A stretch of 64,000 bases of DNA, from contig CAZGPG010000017.1 of assembly GCA_964527735.1 (NCBI GenBank), positions 1-64,000 on the forward strand. Reading direction: 5' to 3'. This DNA is from JBEBVQ01 sp964527735. GTDB taxonomy: Bacteria; Bacteroidota; Bacteroidia; Chitinophagales; Chitinophagaceae. The notes under the pieces were generated by a model. The model was not told the DNA's origin. It saw nothing but the letters and a program-made list of their open reading frames with translations, and did not search any database. The stretch's first letter is position 1. The number at the start of each line of letters is the position of its first letter. The translations under genes and the position numbers were made by a program. Of the stretch, positions 9,398-18,105 are shown in pieces.

Positions 9398-10279
9398 ATG
9401 GGGCATTTATTTCGTGGAACCGGCGTAGCACTGGTGACACCATTCCGGGATGATAAGACAATAGAGTATGACGCGCTGGAGAAGCTTATTAATTATGTAA
9501 TTGACGGCGGTGTCAATTATATCGTTGCGTTGGGGACTACTGCTGAAACACCTACGTTGTCGGAACAGGAGAAGCAGGAAGTGCTTGCTTTTATTCTCGG
9601 CAAGACAGCCGGACGCATACCCGTTGTATGCGGCGCCGGTGGAAATGATACCGCCGGAGTTATCCGTCAGCTTACTACCTGGGATATGGAAGGGGTGGCC
9701 GCGATATTAAGTGTGGCTCCTTACTACAACAAACCCTCGCAGGAAGGTATCTACCAGCATTTTAAAGCAATCGCATCAGCTACGGACAAGCCCATAATAT
9801 TGTATAACGTGCCCGGACGTACCAGCAGCAACATCCTGCCGGAAACTGTGCTGCGTCTGGCAGCTGATTTTAAAAATATTGTGGCTGTTAAGGAGGCCAG
9901 CGGCAACATGGCGCAATGTATGGACATCGTACAGGGTAAACCGGAGCATTTCGCTGTTTTGTCCGGCGACGACGATCTTGTACTACCCCAGATTGCCATA
10001 GGTATGGAGGGGGTTATTTCGGTTGCCGCTAATTGTTATACCAGAGATTTTACGCAGATGGTGCAATATGCGCTGGATAACCGTTTCCCTGAAGCGTGTA
10101 TATTGCATTATAAACTACTGCATGGCATAAGGCTTTTGTTTGCAGAAGGTAATCCCGCCGGTGTAAAGTGCGCTTTGAATAAATATGATATTTGCGCCAA
10201 TACGGTACGGCTGCCGCTGGTACCCGCAAGCAATGGACTGGAAGATATGATACAGTCATTTGTAAAGTCCCTGCGTTAA
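9398..10279 (+). CDS. dapA: 4-hydroxy-tetrahydrodipicolinate synthase
   Basis: A 293-residue TIM-barrel aldolase that condenses pyruvate with aspartate semialdehyde, the first committed step to diaminopimelate and lysine. Visible hallmarks are GVALVTPF near the start, GTTAETPTL (binds the pyruvate carboxyl), YYNKPSQEGIYQHF, the catalytic Tyr in YNVPGRTSSN, and the Schiff-base Lys in AVKEASGN. I chose ATG 9398 (MGHLFRGTGVAL); the longer open frame from 9302 overlaps accA and reads antisense-like sequence. Its position right after accA suggests shared transcription. The product feeds peptidoglycan synthesis. Confidence 0.97.
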   Translation: MGHLFRGTGVALVTPFRDDKTIEYDALEKLINYVIDGGVNYIVALGTTAETPTLSEQEKQEVLAFILGKTAGRIPVVCGAGGNDTAGVIRQLTTWDMEGVAAILSVAPYYNKPSQEGIYQHFKAIASATDKPIILYNVPGRTSSNILPETVLRLAADFKNIVAVKEASGNMAQCMDIVQGKPEHFAVLSGDDDLVLPQIAIGMEGVISVAANCYTRDFTQMVQYALDNRFPEACILHYKLLHGIRLLFAEGNPAGVKCALNKYDICANTVRLPLVPASNGLEDMIQSFVKSLR

Positions 10280-10300
10280 GAACGGTTATTTCTGATTTTG

Positions 10301-10308
10301 TAACTTTG
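10301..10308 (+). promoter_or_regulatory. -7 promoter element of ahcY
   Basis: TAACTTTG matches TAnnTTTG, 28 bases before the ahcY start. There is no clear -33 element at the usual spacing. Confidence 0.55.
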
Positions 10309-10336
10309 CATAAATTTTAAATAGAACATCACTTTT

Positions 10337-11665
10337 ATGAGTACAACCACACGGTCTGAGATAGACTTTAAATTGCCTTACAAAGTAAAGGACATCAGTC
10401 TGGCTGAATGGGGCCGCAAGGAAATAAAACTCGCTGAAGCTGAGATGCCCGGTCTGATGGCTATACGTGCAGAATATGGTTCGCAGCAGCCCCTGAAAGG
10501 CGCCCGCATAGCCGGATGCCTCCACATGACCATCCAGACTGCTGTACTGATTGAAACGCTTGTTGCTCTGGGTGCTGAAGTGCGTTGGAGCTCCTGCAAT
10601 ATCTTTTCCACACAGGATCACGCAGCAGCAGCGATAGCAGCAGCAGGTATCGGGGTATTTGCCTGGAAAGGTCAGACTCAGGCCGAAGCCGACTGGTGTA
10701 TTGAGCAGACGTTGTTTTTCGGTTCGGAAGACCGCCCGCTGAATATGATCCTCGATGACGGCGGCGATCTCACCAACATAGTATTCGACAATTATACCGA
10801 GCTGGTGCAGCATATCAAAGGCTTGTCTGAAGAAACTACTACCGGTGTGCACCGCCTGTATGAGCGTATGGCTAAAGGCACTTTACCCATGCCGGCGATC
10901 AATGTGAATGATTCCGTTACCAAATCCAAATTCGATAACAAATACGGTTGTAAAGAATCACTGGTAGACGCCATCCGTCGTGCTACCGATGTGATGATGG
11001 CCGGAAAGGTTGCCGTTGTGGGGGGGTATGGAGACGTAGGTAAAGGATCGGCAGAATCGCTGCGCGGCGCAGGCGCCCGTGTCATTGTTACGGAAATTGA
11101 TCCTATCTGTGCGCTGCAGGCTGCCATGGACGGATTTGAGGTGAAGAAAATGATCGACGCCGTACAGGAAGCCGACATTATCGTTACCGCATCAGGTTGC
11201 CGTGATCTTATTACGGAACAACACTTCCGTTTGATGAAAGACAAAGCCATTGTTTGTAATATCGGCCATTTCGACATCGAGATAGACATGGCATGGCTCA
11301 ACAACAACTACGGCAAGACAAAAGATACGATCAAGCCGCAGGTGGACCTGTACAATATCGATGGAAAAGACGTGATCGTACTGGCTGAGGGCCGCCTGGT
11401 GAACCTGGGATGCGCTACCGGCCACCCGTCTTTTGTGATGAGCAACTCCTTCACGAACCAGACGCTCGCCCAGATCGAATTGTGGAAGAATCATAGCAAC
11501 TACGAAAACAAGGTGTATGTATTACCCAAGCATCTTGACGAAAAAGTGGCCCGCCTCCACCTCGCCAAAATCGGTGTGGTGCTTGAGGAGCTGACGGAAA
11601 CGCAGGCTGAATACCTCGGTATCCCGAAAGACGGCCCGTACAAAGCGGATCATTACCGTTATTAG
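10337..11665 (+). CDS. ahcY: Adenosylhomocysteinase
   Basis: A 442-residue NAD-dependent enzyme that splits S-adenosylhomocysteine into adenosine and homocysteine, keeping the methylation cycle running. Signatures are GARIAGCLHMTIQTAVLIETL, the substrate-domain EWSSCNIFST-like segment (RWSSCNIFSTQDHAAAA), DDGGDLTN, the NAD-binding GGYGDVGKGSAESLRG, and the C-terminal tail PDGPYKADHYRY (here PKDGPYKADHYRY), whose Lys and Tyr contact NAD of the neighbouring subunit. Full length for the family. It is probably monocistronic, with its own TAnnTTTG element upstream and a strong terminator 18 bases after the stop. Confidence 0.98.
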   Translation: MSTTTRSEIDFKLPYKVKDISLAEWGRKEIKLAEAEMPGLMAIRAEYGSQQPLKGARIAGCLHMTIQTAVLIETLVALGAEVRWSSCNIFSTQDHAAAAIAAAGIGVFAWKGQTQAEADWCIEQTLFFGSEDRPLNMILDDGGDLTNIVFDNYTELVQHIKGLSEETTTGVHRLYERMAKGTLPMPAINVNDSVTKSKFDNKYGCKESLVDAIRRATDVMMAGKVAVVGGYGDVGKGSAESLRGAGARVIVTEIDPICALQAAMDGFEVKKMIDAVQEADIIVTASGCRDLITEQHFRLMKDKAIVCNIGHFDIEIDMAWLNNNYGKTKDTIKPQVDLYNIDGKDVIVLAEGRLVNLGCATGHPSFVMSNSFTNQTLAQIELWKNHSNYENKVYVLPKHLDEKVARLHLAKIGVVLEELTETQAEYLGIPKDGPYKADHYRY

Positions 11666-11683
11666 TCCGTTGGATCATAAAAT

Positions 11684-11726
11684 AACAAAGAAGGTGTTCA
11701 TAGATTTGGACACCTTCTTTGTTTTT
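11684..11726 (+). terminator. ahcY terminator
   Basis: A 16-pair stem (AACAAAGAAGGTGTTC against GGACACCTTCTTTGTT, with one G-U pair) and an 8-base loop, followed by T residues: a classic Rho-independent terminator. Confidence 0.85.
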
Positions 11727-11730
11727 AAAA

Positions 11731-11792
11731 CAGTAGAGACGTAGGATGTAGAGACGTAGCATGCTACGTCTCTACATCCTACGTCTCTACTG
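11731..11792. repeat. 62-bp perfect GTAGAGACG palindrome
   Basis: The two 31-base halves are exact reverse complements with no spacer. Each arm holds two GTAGAGACGTAG units, and the centre is GCATGC. It lies between convergent ahcY and ligA, and its last six bases encode the final Gln and the stop codon of ligA. It belongs to a family with the elements at 27416 and 35379. Confidence 0.95.
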
Positions 11793-13880
11793 CAGAAAAT
11801 GCAGAAATTCCTCTTCTGTAAGCACAGATACCGTACCCAGCTTTTTTGCTTTCTCCAGCTTGGAGCCTGCATCGGCGCCCACTACCAGATAGTTGAGCTT
11901 GCTGCTGACGCCGCCCAGGATCGAGCCGCCGCGCTCCTCGACCATTGCTTCGGCCTCACTGCGTTTGAACCGGCTCAATGTACCGGTAAATAAAAATGTT
12001 TTTCCGGTTAAAGCGCCTTCACTTTGTTTTTGATTTTTATGCCGGTTCACAAGATTCACGCCTGCCTGTTCGAGCAGGTCGGTCATATGCCGGTTTTCCG
12101 GTGTGTTGAAAAAATGAGTTACTGAAGCAGCTACTTTGGGGCCGATGTCTTCAAGGGTGATCAGCTTTTCTTCATTCCACTCGTACAGGTCACGAAGGTG
12201 ATTGACTGCGGCTGCGAGCGTTTTGGCAGTGGTTTCGCCCACATGCCGGATGCCCAGGCCGAAGACCAAACGATTCAGCGGCTGTTGTTTACTGTTTTCT
12301 ATGGCTTCCCGGAGATTGGCGATTGATTTGGCGCCAAACCCCTCCATCCCTTCTAATCGTGCCCAGTCGATCCGGTACAAACCAGGGATATCTGTCAGCA
12401 TTCCTTCCTGGAAAAACTTTTTCACATTGGATTCACCCATGCCGCGGATGTCCATCGCATCCTTGCTGCAGAAGTGGATGATGCGTTCTGCCACCTGCGC
12501 ACGGCAATTGATATTGATACACCGCCATACCGCTTCGTCTTCCGGTTTATCGAGTGGCTGTTCGCACACCGGGCATGTTTGCGGGAAGGTTACGAGGTGT
12601 TCGCTTCCGTTGCGCAGCTCCGGCATCGACTTCACGATATAGGGGATCACGTCCCCGGCCCTTTCTACCAATACCGTATCGCCAATACGCAAGTCTTTCT
12701 CTCGTATATTATCTTCATTGAACAGCGACACGGAACTGATCGTCACACCCGCCAGCGGCACTGGCGTTATTTTGGCTACCGGTGTAATGGTACCGGTACG
12801 ACCTACCTGGAATTCTACCCGTTCCAATTTACTGGTTGCCTGCCGCGCTTTGAATTTATAGGCAACTGCCCAACGGGGATGGTGTGCGGTCATGCCCATC
12901 TGTTCCTGCAATGTGATGCTGTTTACCTTGATCACGAGGCCATCGAGCTCGTAAGGCAGATCATCACGCCGGGCTTCAAATCCGGTACAGAAATCAATAA
13001 CCTCTTCTATCGTGTTGCACTTTTTCATTTCCTGCACAGGGGTCGAAAATCCAAGTTCGTACAGCCATTGAAGGGTATCGTAATGGGTGTTGAGCGGTGC
13101 GGGGGTGGGCGCCCCGGGTTCGGTGGTGTAGTCGCTTACATGATAGACGATGGCTGACAGCCGGCGTTTACGTACTTCATCCGGATTCAGCATACGTAAG
13201 GTTCCGGCGGCTGCATTCCGCGGATTGGCCAGCGGAGGTAAGCCTTCTTTTGTTCTTTGCTCGTTAAATGCGGCAAAAAAATCTTTGTGCATCACTACTT
13301 CTCCCCGGATTTCGATCTGTCGTAATCCTGCTTTGCCGAATGATGCCGCGAGGGGTATTGAACGGATCTGACGGATGTTGATAGTAATCTCTTCACCCAT
13401 TACCCCGTCCCCGCGGGTAGCGCCGCGCACGAATTTCCCGTTTTCATAGATCAGGGAAATACTGGCGCCATCGTACTTCGGCTCTATACAGTATTCCAGT
13501 GTTTCGGTACCTGCATATTCCTTGCATCGCCTGTCCCAGTCGCGGAGGTCTGCCTCGTTATGGGTATTGTCGAGGCTTAGCATGGGTACGAGATGGCTCA
13601 CCGGCGGGAACTTTTCACTCAATCCTATGGCCACACGCTGCGTCGGAGAATCCGGGGTAACATGCTCCGGGTATTCCTGCTCCAGATGTTTTAGTTTTTG
13701 AAACAGGACATCATATTCTGCATCGGCCAGTACGGGATTATCCTCGACATAATATTTCCGGTCGGCATAATTGATCGCTTCGCGCAGCCGTGTGATCGTT
13801 TCTTCCGGCTCACCGTCTTCTTGTTGTAATAATGCTTTGGCCTGCTCGTATAAATGTTGCTCTTCCCTGTTGACATCCAT
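11787..13880 (-). CDS. ligA: NAD-dependent DNA ligase
   Basis: A 697-residue replication and repair ligase that seals nicks using NAD+. Domain order: an Ia domain binding NMN (YYVEDNPVLADAEYDVLF), the adenylation domain with the active-site Lys in EPKYDGASISL, an OB fold (RTGTITPVAKITPV), a four-Cys zinc finger (CPVCEQ ... CININC), helix-hairpin-helix repeats (EGFGAKSIANL and LEDIGPKVAASV), and a C-terminal BRCT domain (GKTFLFTGTLSRFKR ... LNYLVVGADAGSKLEKAKKLG). Length is typical. The 3' end runs into the 62-bp palindrome, which supplies the stop codon. Confidence 0.98.
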   Translation of the reverse strand: MDVNREEQHLYEQAKALLQQEDGEPEETITRLREAINYADRKYYVEDNPVLADAEYDVLFQKLKHLEQEYPEHVTPDSPTQRVAIGLSEKFPPVSHLVPMLSLDNTHNEADLRDWDRRCKEYAGTETLEYCIEPKYDGASISLIYENGKFVRGATRGDGVMGEEITINIRQIRSIPLAASFGKAGLRQIEIRGEVVMHKDFFAAFNEQRTKEGLPPLANPRNAAAGTLRMLNPDEVRKRRLSAIVYHVSDYTTEPGAPTPAPLNTHYDTLQWLYELGFSTPVQEMKKCNTIEEVIDFCTGFEARRDDLPYELDGLVIKVNSITLQEQMGMTAHHPRWAVAYKFKARQATSKLERVEFQVGRTGTITPVAKITPVPLAGVTISSVSLFNEDNIREKDLRIGDTVLVERAGDVIPYIVKSMPELRNGSEHLVTFPQTCPVCEQPLDKPEDEAVWRCININCRAQVAERIIHFCSKDAMDIRGMGESNVKKFFQEGMLTDIPGLYRIDWARLEGMEGFGAKSIANLREAIENSKQQPLNRLVFGLGIRHVGETTAKTLAAAVNHLRDLYEWNEEKLITLEDIGPKVAASVTHFFNTPENRHMTDLLEQAGVNLVNRHKNQKQSEGALTGKTFLFTGTLSRFKRSEAEAMVEERGGSILGGVSSKLNYLVVGADAGSKLEKAKKLGTVSVLTEEEFLHFLQ

Positions 13881-14154
13881 AGGAGCAAAAATAAGCGAAA
13901 GGGGAGAACTACCATTGACGTATGATATTAGTTATTTGAAATTAACACCCCTCACATTCTCCCCTGAATGGGAGACGATCACCTCATTGTGACACACGTA
14001 CCGCTGCCCGAGCCATGATGCGATCGTCCCTCCTTGAGGAGGGACGGAGGGAGGTGTTTCCCTGTATGAAGCTAACGATGTTGCTTTTATCTATTGTTTA
14101 GGGGACGCAAATTACCCCTCGGTAGGTCAATGTGGTAATTTGAAAATGATTAAA
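13881..14154. other. Intergenic region with Bacteroidota-type hairpin
   Basis: 274 bases between ligA and tsaC. The ligA promoter should lie at the left edge, but I see no clear TAnnTTTG on the minus strand. The central part holds the hairpin at 14025-14046 and a smaller one (CTCCC-CTGAAT-GGGAG near 13959). The right part is the 3' flank of tsaC. No gene is visible. Confidence 0.5.
14025..14046. repeat. CGTCCCTCC hairpin repeat
   Basis: CGTCCCTCC, loop TTGA, GGAGGGACG: a perfect 9-bp stem followed by GAGGGAGGTG. It looks like a dispersed intergenic hairpin repeat. Only one copy is in this window. Confidence 0.55.
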
Positions 14155-14775
14155 TCAGGTACTGAGCTCATCCCACTGGCCGGCGCCTTCGCGGATCAGG
14201 ACGGGCTCCTCGCCGGTGCAGTCAATAACGGTGGAGGGTATCATGCCGCCGGGGCCGCCGTCAATAACCAGGTCTACAAGATGGCCAAACTGGTCGTGTA
14301 TCAGTTCCGGATCGGTGTAATATGCCACATCGTTGTCCATGGGCAGGGATATGCTCATAACCGGGTGGCCGAGCTGGGCCACCAGCTCGCGTGTAATGTT
14401 ATGGTCCGGTACACGGATACCAACAGTGTCTTTTTTTGTTTTTAGCTGTCTGGGCACCTGCCTGCTGGCGTTGAGGATGAATGTGTACGGACCCGGCAGC
14501 CTGCTTTTTAATAACCGGAATACGGGCGTGTCTATGCTTTGTGCATAATCGCTGAGATGGCTCAGATTATTGCAGATAAAAGAAAATCTTGCTTTTTTCG
14601 GATCTATTCCCTTGATGCTGCATATGCGCCTGATGGCATCTGCGTTATAAATATCACAGCCCAGCCCGTAAATGGTATCGGTCGGGTAGATGATGACACC
14701 TCCCTGCTGAAGGCAGGATACGGCCGATTGAATATTTCTGGGTTGTGGATTGGCGGGGTGAACAGGCAGTAACAT
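14155..14775 (-). CDS. tsaC: L-threonylcarbamoyladenylate synthase (TsaC/YrdC/Sua5 family)
   Basis: About 206 residues with one YrdC fold. It makes threonylcarbamoyl-AMP from threonine, bicarbonate and ATP for the t6A37 modification of ANN-decoding tRNAs. Evidence: GGVIIYPTDTIYGLGCDIYN near the N-terminus, the substrate-pocket region SIKGIDPKKARFSFIC, and the late VIDGGPGGMIPSTVIDC. I prefer ATG 14775 (MLLPVHPANPQPRN), because a minus-strand TACCTTTA at 14796-14789 resembles a -7 element just upstream. ATG 14811 would add 12 residues and leave a 4-base gap to the preceding gene. The Sua5 C-terminal domain is absent. It lies downstream of the nadR-like/pnuC pair on the same strand. Confidence 0.93.
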   Translation of the reverse strand: MLLPVHPANPQPRNIQSAVSCLQQGGVIIYPTDTIYGLGCDIYNADAIRRICSIKGIDPKKARFSFICNNLSHLSDYAQSIDTPVFRLLKSRLPGPYTFILNASRQVPRQLKTKKDTVGIRVPDHNITRELVAQLGHPVMSISLPMDNDVAYYTDPELIHDQFGHLVDLVIDGGPGGMIPSTVIDCTGEEPVLIREGAGQWDELST

Positions 14776-14815
14776 AAGACCCTTTCTATAAAGGTACGGA
14801 AAACCATCCATTCAA

Positions 14816-15364
14816 TCAGCTAATTGGCTCATTAACCAGGTCCGGGAAGTGCGTCCGGATGGCAGTTAAAGCCTGTTGCAGCCTTTCCGGCTGTGTGCCT
14901 TCGATCAGCGCCCAGGGTACATTGCTGTGTACCACGATGTCTTTATATACATGGAAGAAGTAGTCGCGCATTCCAGGGTCCGGGTATTCCCGCAGAGGGT
15001 CATCTTCCCAAGGCATATCAACACCCGTGAGCAGGTAGAGGTCGTAGCTGCGTTGTGCGATCTGCTCAAGTATTGCACGATGACAGCGCCGGTACTTGTG
15101 TTCGCTCCATACCTTGATCACATAGAGATCAGTGTCGCAAACCAGCAGCTTATCTGCTTTCTCAGCAAGCATATCTTCTTCTGCCAGCTGCTCCTGCGCT
15201 ATGGTCAGCAGGTCCTCCTCGGTATAAGGGCCGTCCAGGTTATTGAGATAGCTGCGTGCATACTCCGGTACAGACACCGTATTCAGTGCGGCAGCGATCT
15301 GGCAGCTGAGTGTGCTTTTGCCGGTGGATTCCGGACCGATAACGACAATTTTTTTTACAGGCAC
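14816..15364 (-). CDS. NadR-like AAA kinase (probable ribosylnicotinamide kinase)
   Basis: About 182 residues with a P-loop, GPESTGKSTL, at the very N-terminus. EYARSYL follows, then QEQLAEEDML, a Walker B-like LLVCDTDLYVIKVW, and a lid region (YDLYLLTGVDMPWEDDPLREYPD). This matches the C-terminal kinase domain of NadR, which phosphorylates nicotinamide riboside to NMN. The adenylyltransferase and helix-turn-helix parts of NadR are missing. I chose GTG 15364 because it starts 10 bases after the pnuC stop; ATG 15433 would overlap pnuC by 59 bases. Being next to PnuC strongly supports a role in nicotinamide riboside salvage. The exact substrate is inferred. Confidence 0.88.
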   Translation of the reverse strand: MPVKKIVVIGPESTGKSTLSCQIAAALNTVSVPEYARSYLNNLDGPYTEEDLLTIAQEQLAEEDMLAEKADKLLVCDTDLYVIKVWSEHKYRRCHRAILEQIAQRSYDLYLLTGVDMPWEDDPLREYPDPGMRDYFFHVYKDIVVHSNVPWALIEGTQPERLQQALTAIRTHFPDLVNEPIS

Positions 15365-15374
15365 GATAGTGTTG

Positions 15375-16004
15375 TCAGGCGCGGATTGTGCTTTTTTGCC
15401 GGAGGTATATCTTCCTCCAGGTAATAAACCCAAAAATAGCTACAATAAAGAGAAATAACGTCAGCAATGCCGTGAGCGGCATTTTTTTACAGGCCAGCAG
15501 TGGTATAGCGGAGATGTTGGAAATGTTGAGCAGTATCCAGTTTTCTACTTTTCGCCGGGCAAGCAGCCACATACCGGCCCAGGCGGTGGCCGATACCCAG
15601 GCGTCCCAGGCGGGCACATTGGAGTCGGTATATCCGGAAAGCACCAGAAATAAAAATGCCCATCCCCCGAGCACAATGCAGATCGTTATGATCCAGTCCT
15701 TTCCGTTGTTCACCGTAATCGCTAACGGCACACCATTTTTTCTGCGTATCCAGTGCACCCATCCGTAGATGCTCATGAAAAAATAATACAGGTTCAGCAG
15801 GCCCTCTGCATAAAGCCCGGTGCCGGGACGGATGAAGAGATAGGTGAATATCGCTGTACCGGCAATACCCGTCGGGTAAAGCCACACGCTGTTGGCGCGG
15901 GAAAAAAGTACGCTGGCTACACTGAACAACACTGCAATCCATTCCAGCAGCGGTGTGCTGCCGATCTGTTCTGTGAAGAGGCGAAGCCATTCCTGAATTT
16001 GCAT
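15375..16004 (-). CDS. pnuC: PnuC-family nicotinamide riboside transporter
   Basis: A 209-residue inner-membrane protein with about seven hydrophobic segments. It takes up nicotinamide riboside by facilitated diffusion, trapped by phosphorylation inside the cell. Family signs: LEWIAVLFSVASVLFSRANSVWLYPTGI near the start, YFFMSIYGWVHWIRR in the middle, and SDSNVPAWDAWVSATAWAGMWLLARRKVENW, the conserved late loop. ATG 16004 (MQIQEWLRLF) fits the family length; the longer frame to 16355 runs into intergenic repeats and the divergent methyltransferase gene. It leads the operon pnuC, nadR-like kinase, possibly tsaC. Confidence 0.93.
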   Translation of the reverse strand: MQIQEWLRLFTEQIGSTPLLEWIAVLFSVASVLFSRANSVWLYPTGIAGTAIFTYLFIRPGTGLYAEGLLNLYYFFMSIYGWVHWIRRKNGVPLAITVNNGKDWIITICIVLGGWAFLFLVLSGYTDSNVPAWDAWVSATAWAGMWLLARRKVENWILLNISNISAIPLLACKKMPLTALLTLFLFIVAIFGFITWRKIYLRQKSTIRA

Positions 16005-16020
16005 GTGGGCACAAATGTAT

Positions 16021-16114
16021 GGTAATTTGAAAATTCGAAAATGTGCCAATTTGGGAATGGCCCGTGTTATGTAAAGGATGAGCGCTGAACTCATTTTCAA
16101 ATTTTCAAATTGCC
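16021..16114. repeat. Inverted repeat of AATTTGAAAAT words
   Basis: GGTAATTTGAAAATTCGAAAATGTG (16021-16045) is an imperfect inverted copy, with about four mismatches in 25 bases, of 16090-16114. It sits between the divergent pnuC and RsmB-like genes and resembles the AAATGTG inverted repeat at 18106. Confidence 0.6.
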
Positions 16115-16140
16115 ACATTTTACATTCCGGGTTTCCGGGG

Positions 16141-16148
16141 TATTTTTG
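16141..16148 (+). promoter_or_regulatory. Possible -7 element directly before the methyltransferase start
   Basis: TATTTTTG matches TAnnTTTG but ends three bases before ATG 16152. If active, the mRNA would be leaderless or start just after the ATG. Confidence 0.35.
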
Positions 16149-16151
16149 TCC

Positions 16152-17345
16152 ATGCGGTATATCTGGCAACACATCAAAGCGATAACAGATACTTATGATG
16201 GTGCGCTGCCCCTCTCCCATTTCCTGAAAGGCTATTTCAGAAAACATACACGGCTGGGCAGCCGCGACAGGAAGGTGCTTGCCGGTATGGCGTATTCCTG
16301 GTACAGGTGCAGCAAAGGTTTTGACGAAACCCTTTCTTTTGAGCAAAGGTTGCAAGCCTGTCTTTTTTTATGCGAAACTGCATCACCCCATACCACTCTT
16401 TTTCTTCCCGACGCCTGGCATAATATCGGAAGTGCAATTGCTGAGCGGGTATCCTTCCTGGAAAAGTCGGCGGGAATCGTGTTCCGGATACAGCATATCC
16501 TGCCCTTGACACCTGTTTTGTCTGCCGGTATTACTACTGAAGAATGGCTGACTTCTATGCTGCGCCAGCCCCGTCTTTTCATTCGTATTGTGGCATCACC
16601 GGAGCAGGTGGCGGCGCTGCTGGAAGCACATCAGATACCTTACCGGAAATATGAACATATATATGGCAACGGGAGGCATTCCCTGTGTCTTTCCCTGCCT
16701 AATACAACTCCTGTAGATAAAATATTGCCGCCGCATACTTATGTGGTACAGGACCTGTCTTCGCAGGAGACGGGGCATTATTTTCATACTACGCACGGAA
16801 ACGACTGGTGGGACTGTTGTGCGGGGGCGGGTGGTAAATCGCTGCTGCTGCGCTATATCAACCCCGGGGCACGCATCATCGCTTCCGACCGGCGGCAAAC
16901 GATCCTCGACAACCTGGCTGCCCGCTTCCGGCAATACGGACTTGCCGTTCCGGATATGCGAACGGTGGATGTGGCTGATGCTGCCGCATTACAAAGGGCA
17001 TTGAAGGGGGAAAAATTTGATCACATCATCTGTGATGCGCCGTGTTCCGGGAGCGGCACCTGGGCGCGTACCCCGGAGCAGTTGTTTTTTGCACAGGAAG
17101 ACGACATACGGTCGTTCAGCGCATTGCAGCGGCAAATAGCCGGCTATGCATTGGATTATCTGCGGCCGGGTGGCCGGCTGATCTATATCACCTGTTCTGT
17201 CTTCCGCGCAGAGAATGAAATGGTAAGCCAGACACTGGCGCAACATACAGGCGTTTCGCTGATAAAAGAAAGGCTGATTAACGGTATAGAGCACAAGGCC
17301 GACAGCATGTATGTGGCGGAGCTGGGAATTGAATGTACTGATTAG
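16152..17345 (+). CDS. RsmB/NOL1-family rRNA (cytosine-C5) methyltransferase
   Basis: A 397-residue SAM-dependent methyltransferase of the Fmu/RsmB type, expected to make m5C in rRNA (C967 of 16S in E. coli RsmB). An N-terminal helical region (GYFRKHTRLGSRDRKVLAGMAYSWYR) resembles the RsmB/NusB-like part. The catalytic domain has VQDLSSQETGHYF, the SAM loop WWDCCAGAGGKSLLL, IIASDRR, the motif IV catalytic site CDAPCSGSGTWARTPE, and motif VI ITCSVFRAENE with the second Cys. I chose ATG 16152 (MRYIWQHIK). A TATTTTTG element ends only three bases before it, which would imply an almost leaderless transcript. The exact target base is not provable from sequence. Confidence 0.92.
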   Translation: MRYIWQHIKAITDTYDGALPLSHFLKGYFRKHTRLGSRDRKVLAGMAYSWYRCSKGFDETLSFEQRLQACLFLCETASPHTTLFLPDAWHNIGSAIAERVSFLEKSAGIVFRIQHILPLTPVLSAGITTEEWLTSMLRQPRLFIRIVASPEQVAALLEAHQIPYRKYEHIYGNGRHSLCLSLPNTTPVDKILPPHTYVVQDLSSQETGHYFHTTHGNDWWDCCAGAGGKSLLLRYINPGARIIASDRRQTILDNLAARFRQYGLAVPDMRTVDVADAAALQRALKGEKFDHIICDAPCSGSGTWARTPEQLFFAQEDDIRSFSALQRQIAGYALDYLRPGGRLIYITCSVFRAENEMVSQTLAQHTGVSLIKERLINGIEHKADSMYVAELGIECTD

Positions 17346-17441
17346 CCGATTAGCACATCAGCTAATTATCACATTAGCTAATATTAAACATAGTATTCCG
17401 CTGGCTGGAATTAAGTATATTGCGCTTTCCGTGCCCCCGTT

Positions 17442-18077
17442 ATGCAAGCATTTCTCGACTTTGTCAGCAACCTTACTGATCCGCAATGGATAATCGCACA
17501 TGGCGGATTATTTCTTGTAGCCTTCATTGTTTTTGCGGAAACCGGTTTGTTTATCGGTTTTTTCCTGCCGGGAGATTACCTGTTATTTATTACCGGTATG
17601 ATCATTGCCAATTCCCAGTACCCGTTTGAGGCCAATCTGGCCAACCTGGTCTTCTGGATTGTCCTGATCGTGATCTGTGGGGTCCTGGGGAATATGGTAG
17701 GGTATTGGTTCGGGAAAAAATCGGGACCGCTACTCTTTGAGCGCCGTGAGACCTGGCTTTTTAAACGCAGGCATTTGCTGCAGGCACAGGCTTTTTACGA
17801 AAAGCAGGGTGGTTTTGCTATTGTCATTGCCCGCTTTCTTCCCATCGTGCGCACATTCGCCCCTATTGTAGCAGGTGCAGTACATATGGAGCGGAAAAAG
17901 TTCATGTTCTACAATGTGATCGGGTGCCTCGCCTGGGTTGTTAGTATGACGGTAACAGGCTACCTGCTCGGTACAAACGAATGGGTAAAAAATAACCTGG
18001 AAAAGATCGTGATCGGGCTGGTCCTCGTTACTACCGGACCGGTATTATTCCGGATGTTCTTCCGCCGCAGGAAATGA
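17442..18077 (+). CDS. DedA-family membrane protein
   Basis: A 211-residue inner-membrane protein of the DedA/VTT family, whose members act as flippases or transporters for lipid carriers and affect membrane potential. Visible features: a re-entrant loop region FAETGLFIGFFLPGDYLLFITG, then GNMVGYWFGKKSGPLLF, the signature FYEKQGGFAIVIARFLPIVRTFAPIVAGAVHM with conserved Arg residues, and the terminal helices AWVVSMTVTGYLLG and GLVLVTTGPVLF. The C-terminus is basic (RMFFRRRK). Length is normal. The substrate cannot be told from sequence. Confidence 0.93.
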   Translation: MQAFLDFVSNLTDPQWIIAHGGLFLVAFIVFAETGLFIGFFLPGDYLLFITGMIIANSQYPFEANLANLVFWIVLIVICGVLGNMVGYWFGKKSGPLLFERRETWLFKRRHLLQAQAFYEKQGGFAIVIARFLPIVRTFAPIVAGAVHMERKKFMFYNVIGCLAWVVSMTVTGYLLGTNEWVKNNLEKIVIGLVLVTTGPVLFRMFFRRRK

Positions 18078-18105
18078 TCTGTAGCTTATATTTTTTTAGT
18101 CTGAA

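Noticed and set aside
15365..15433. Upstream ATG start of the NadR-like kinase
   Set aside because: It would overlap pnuC by 59 bases and add residues not expected before the P-loop; GTG 15364 is better placed.
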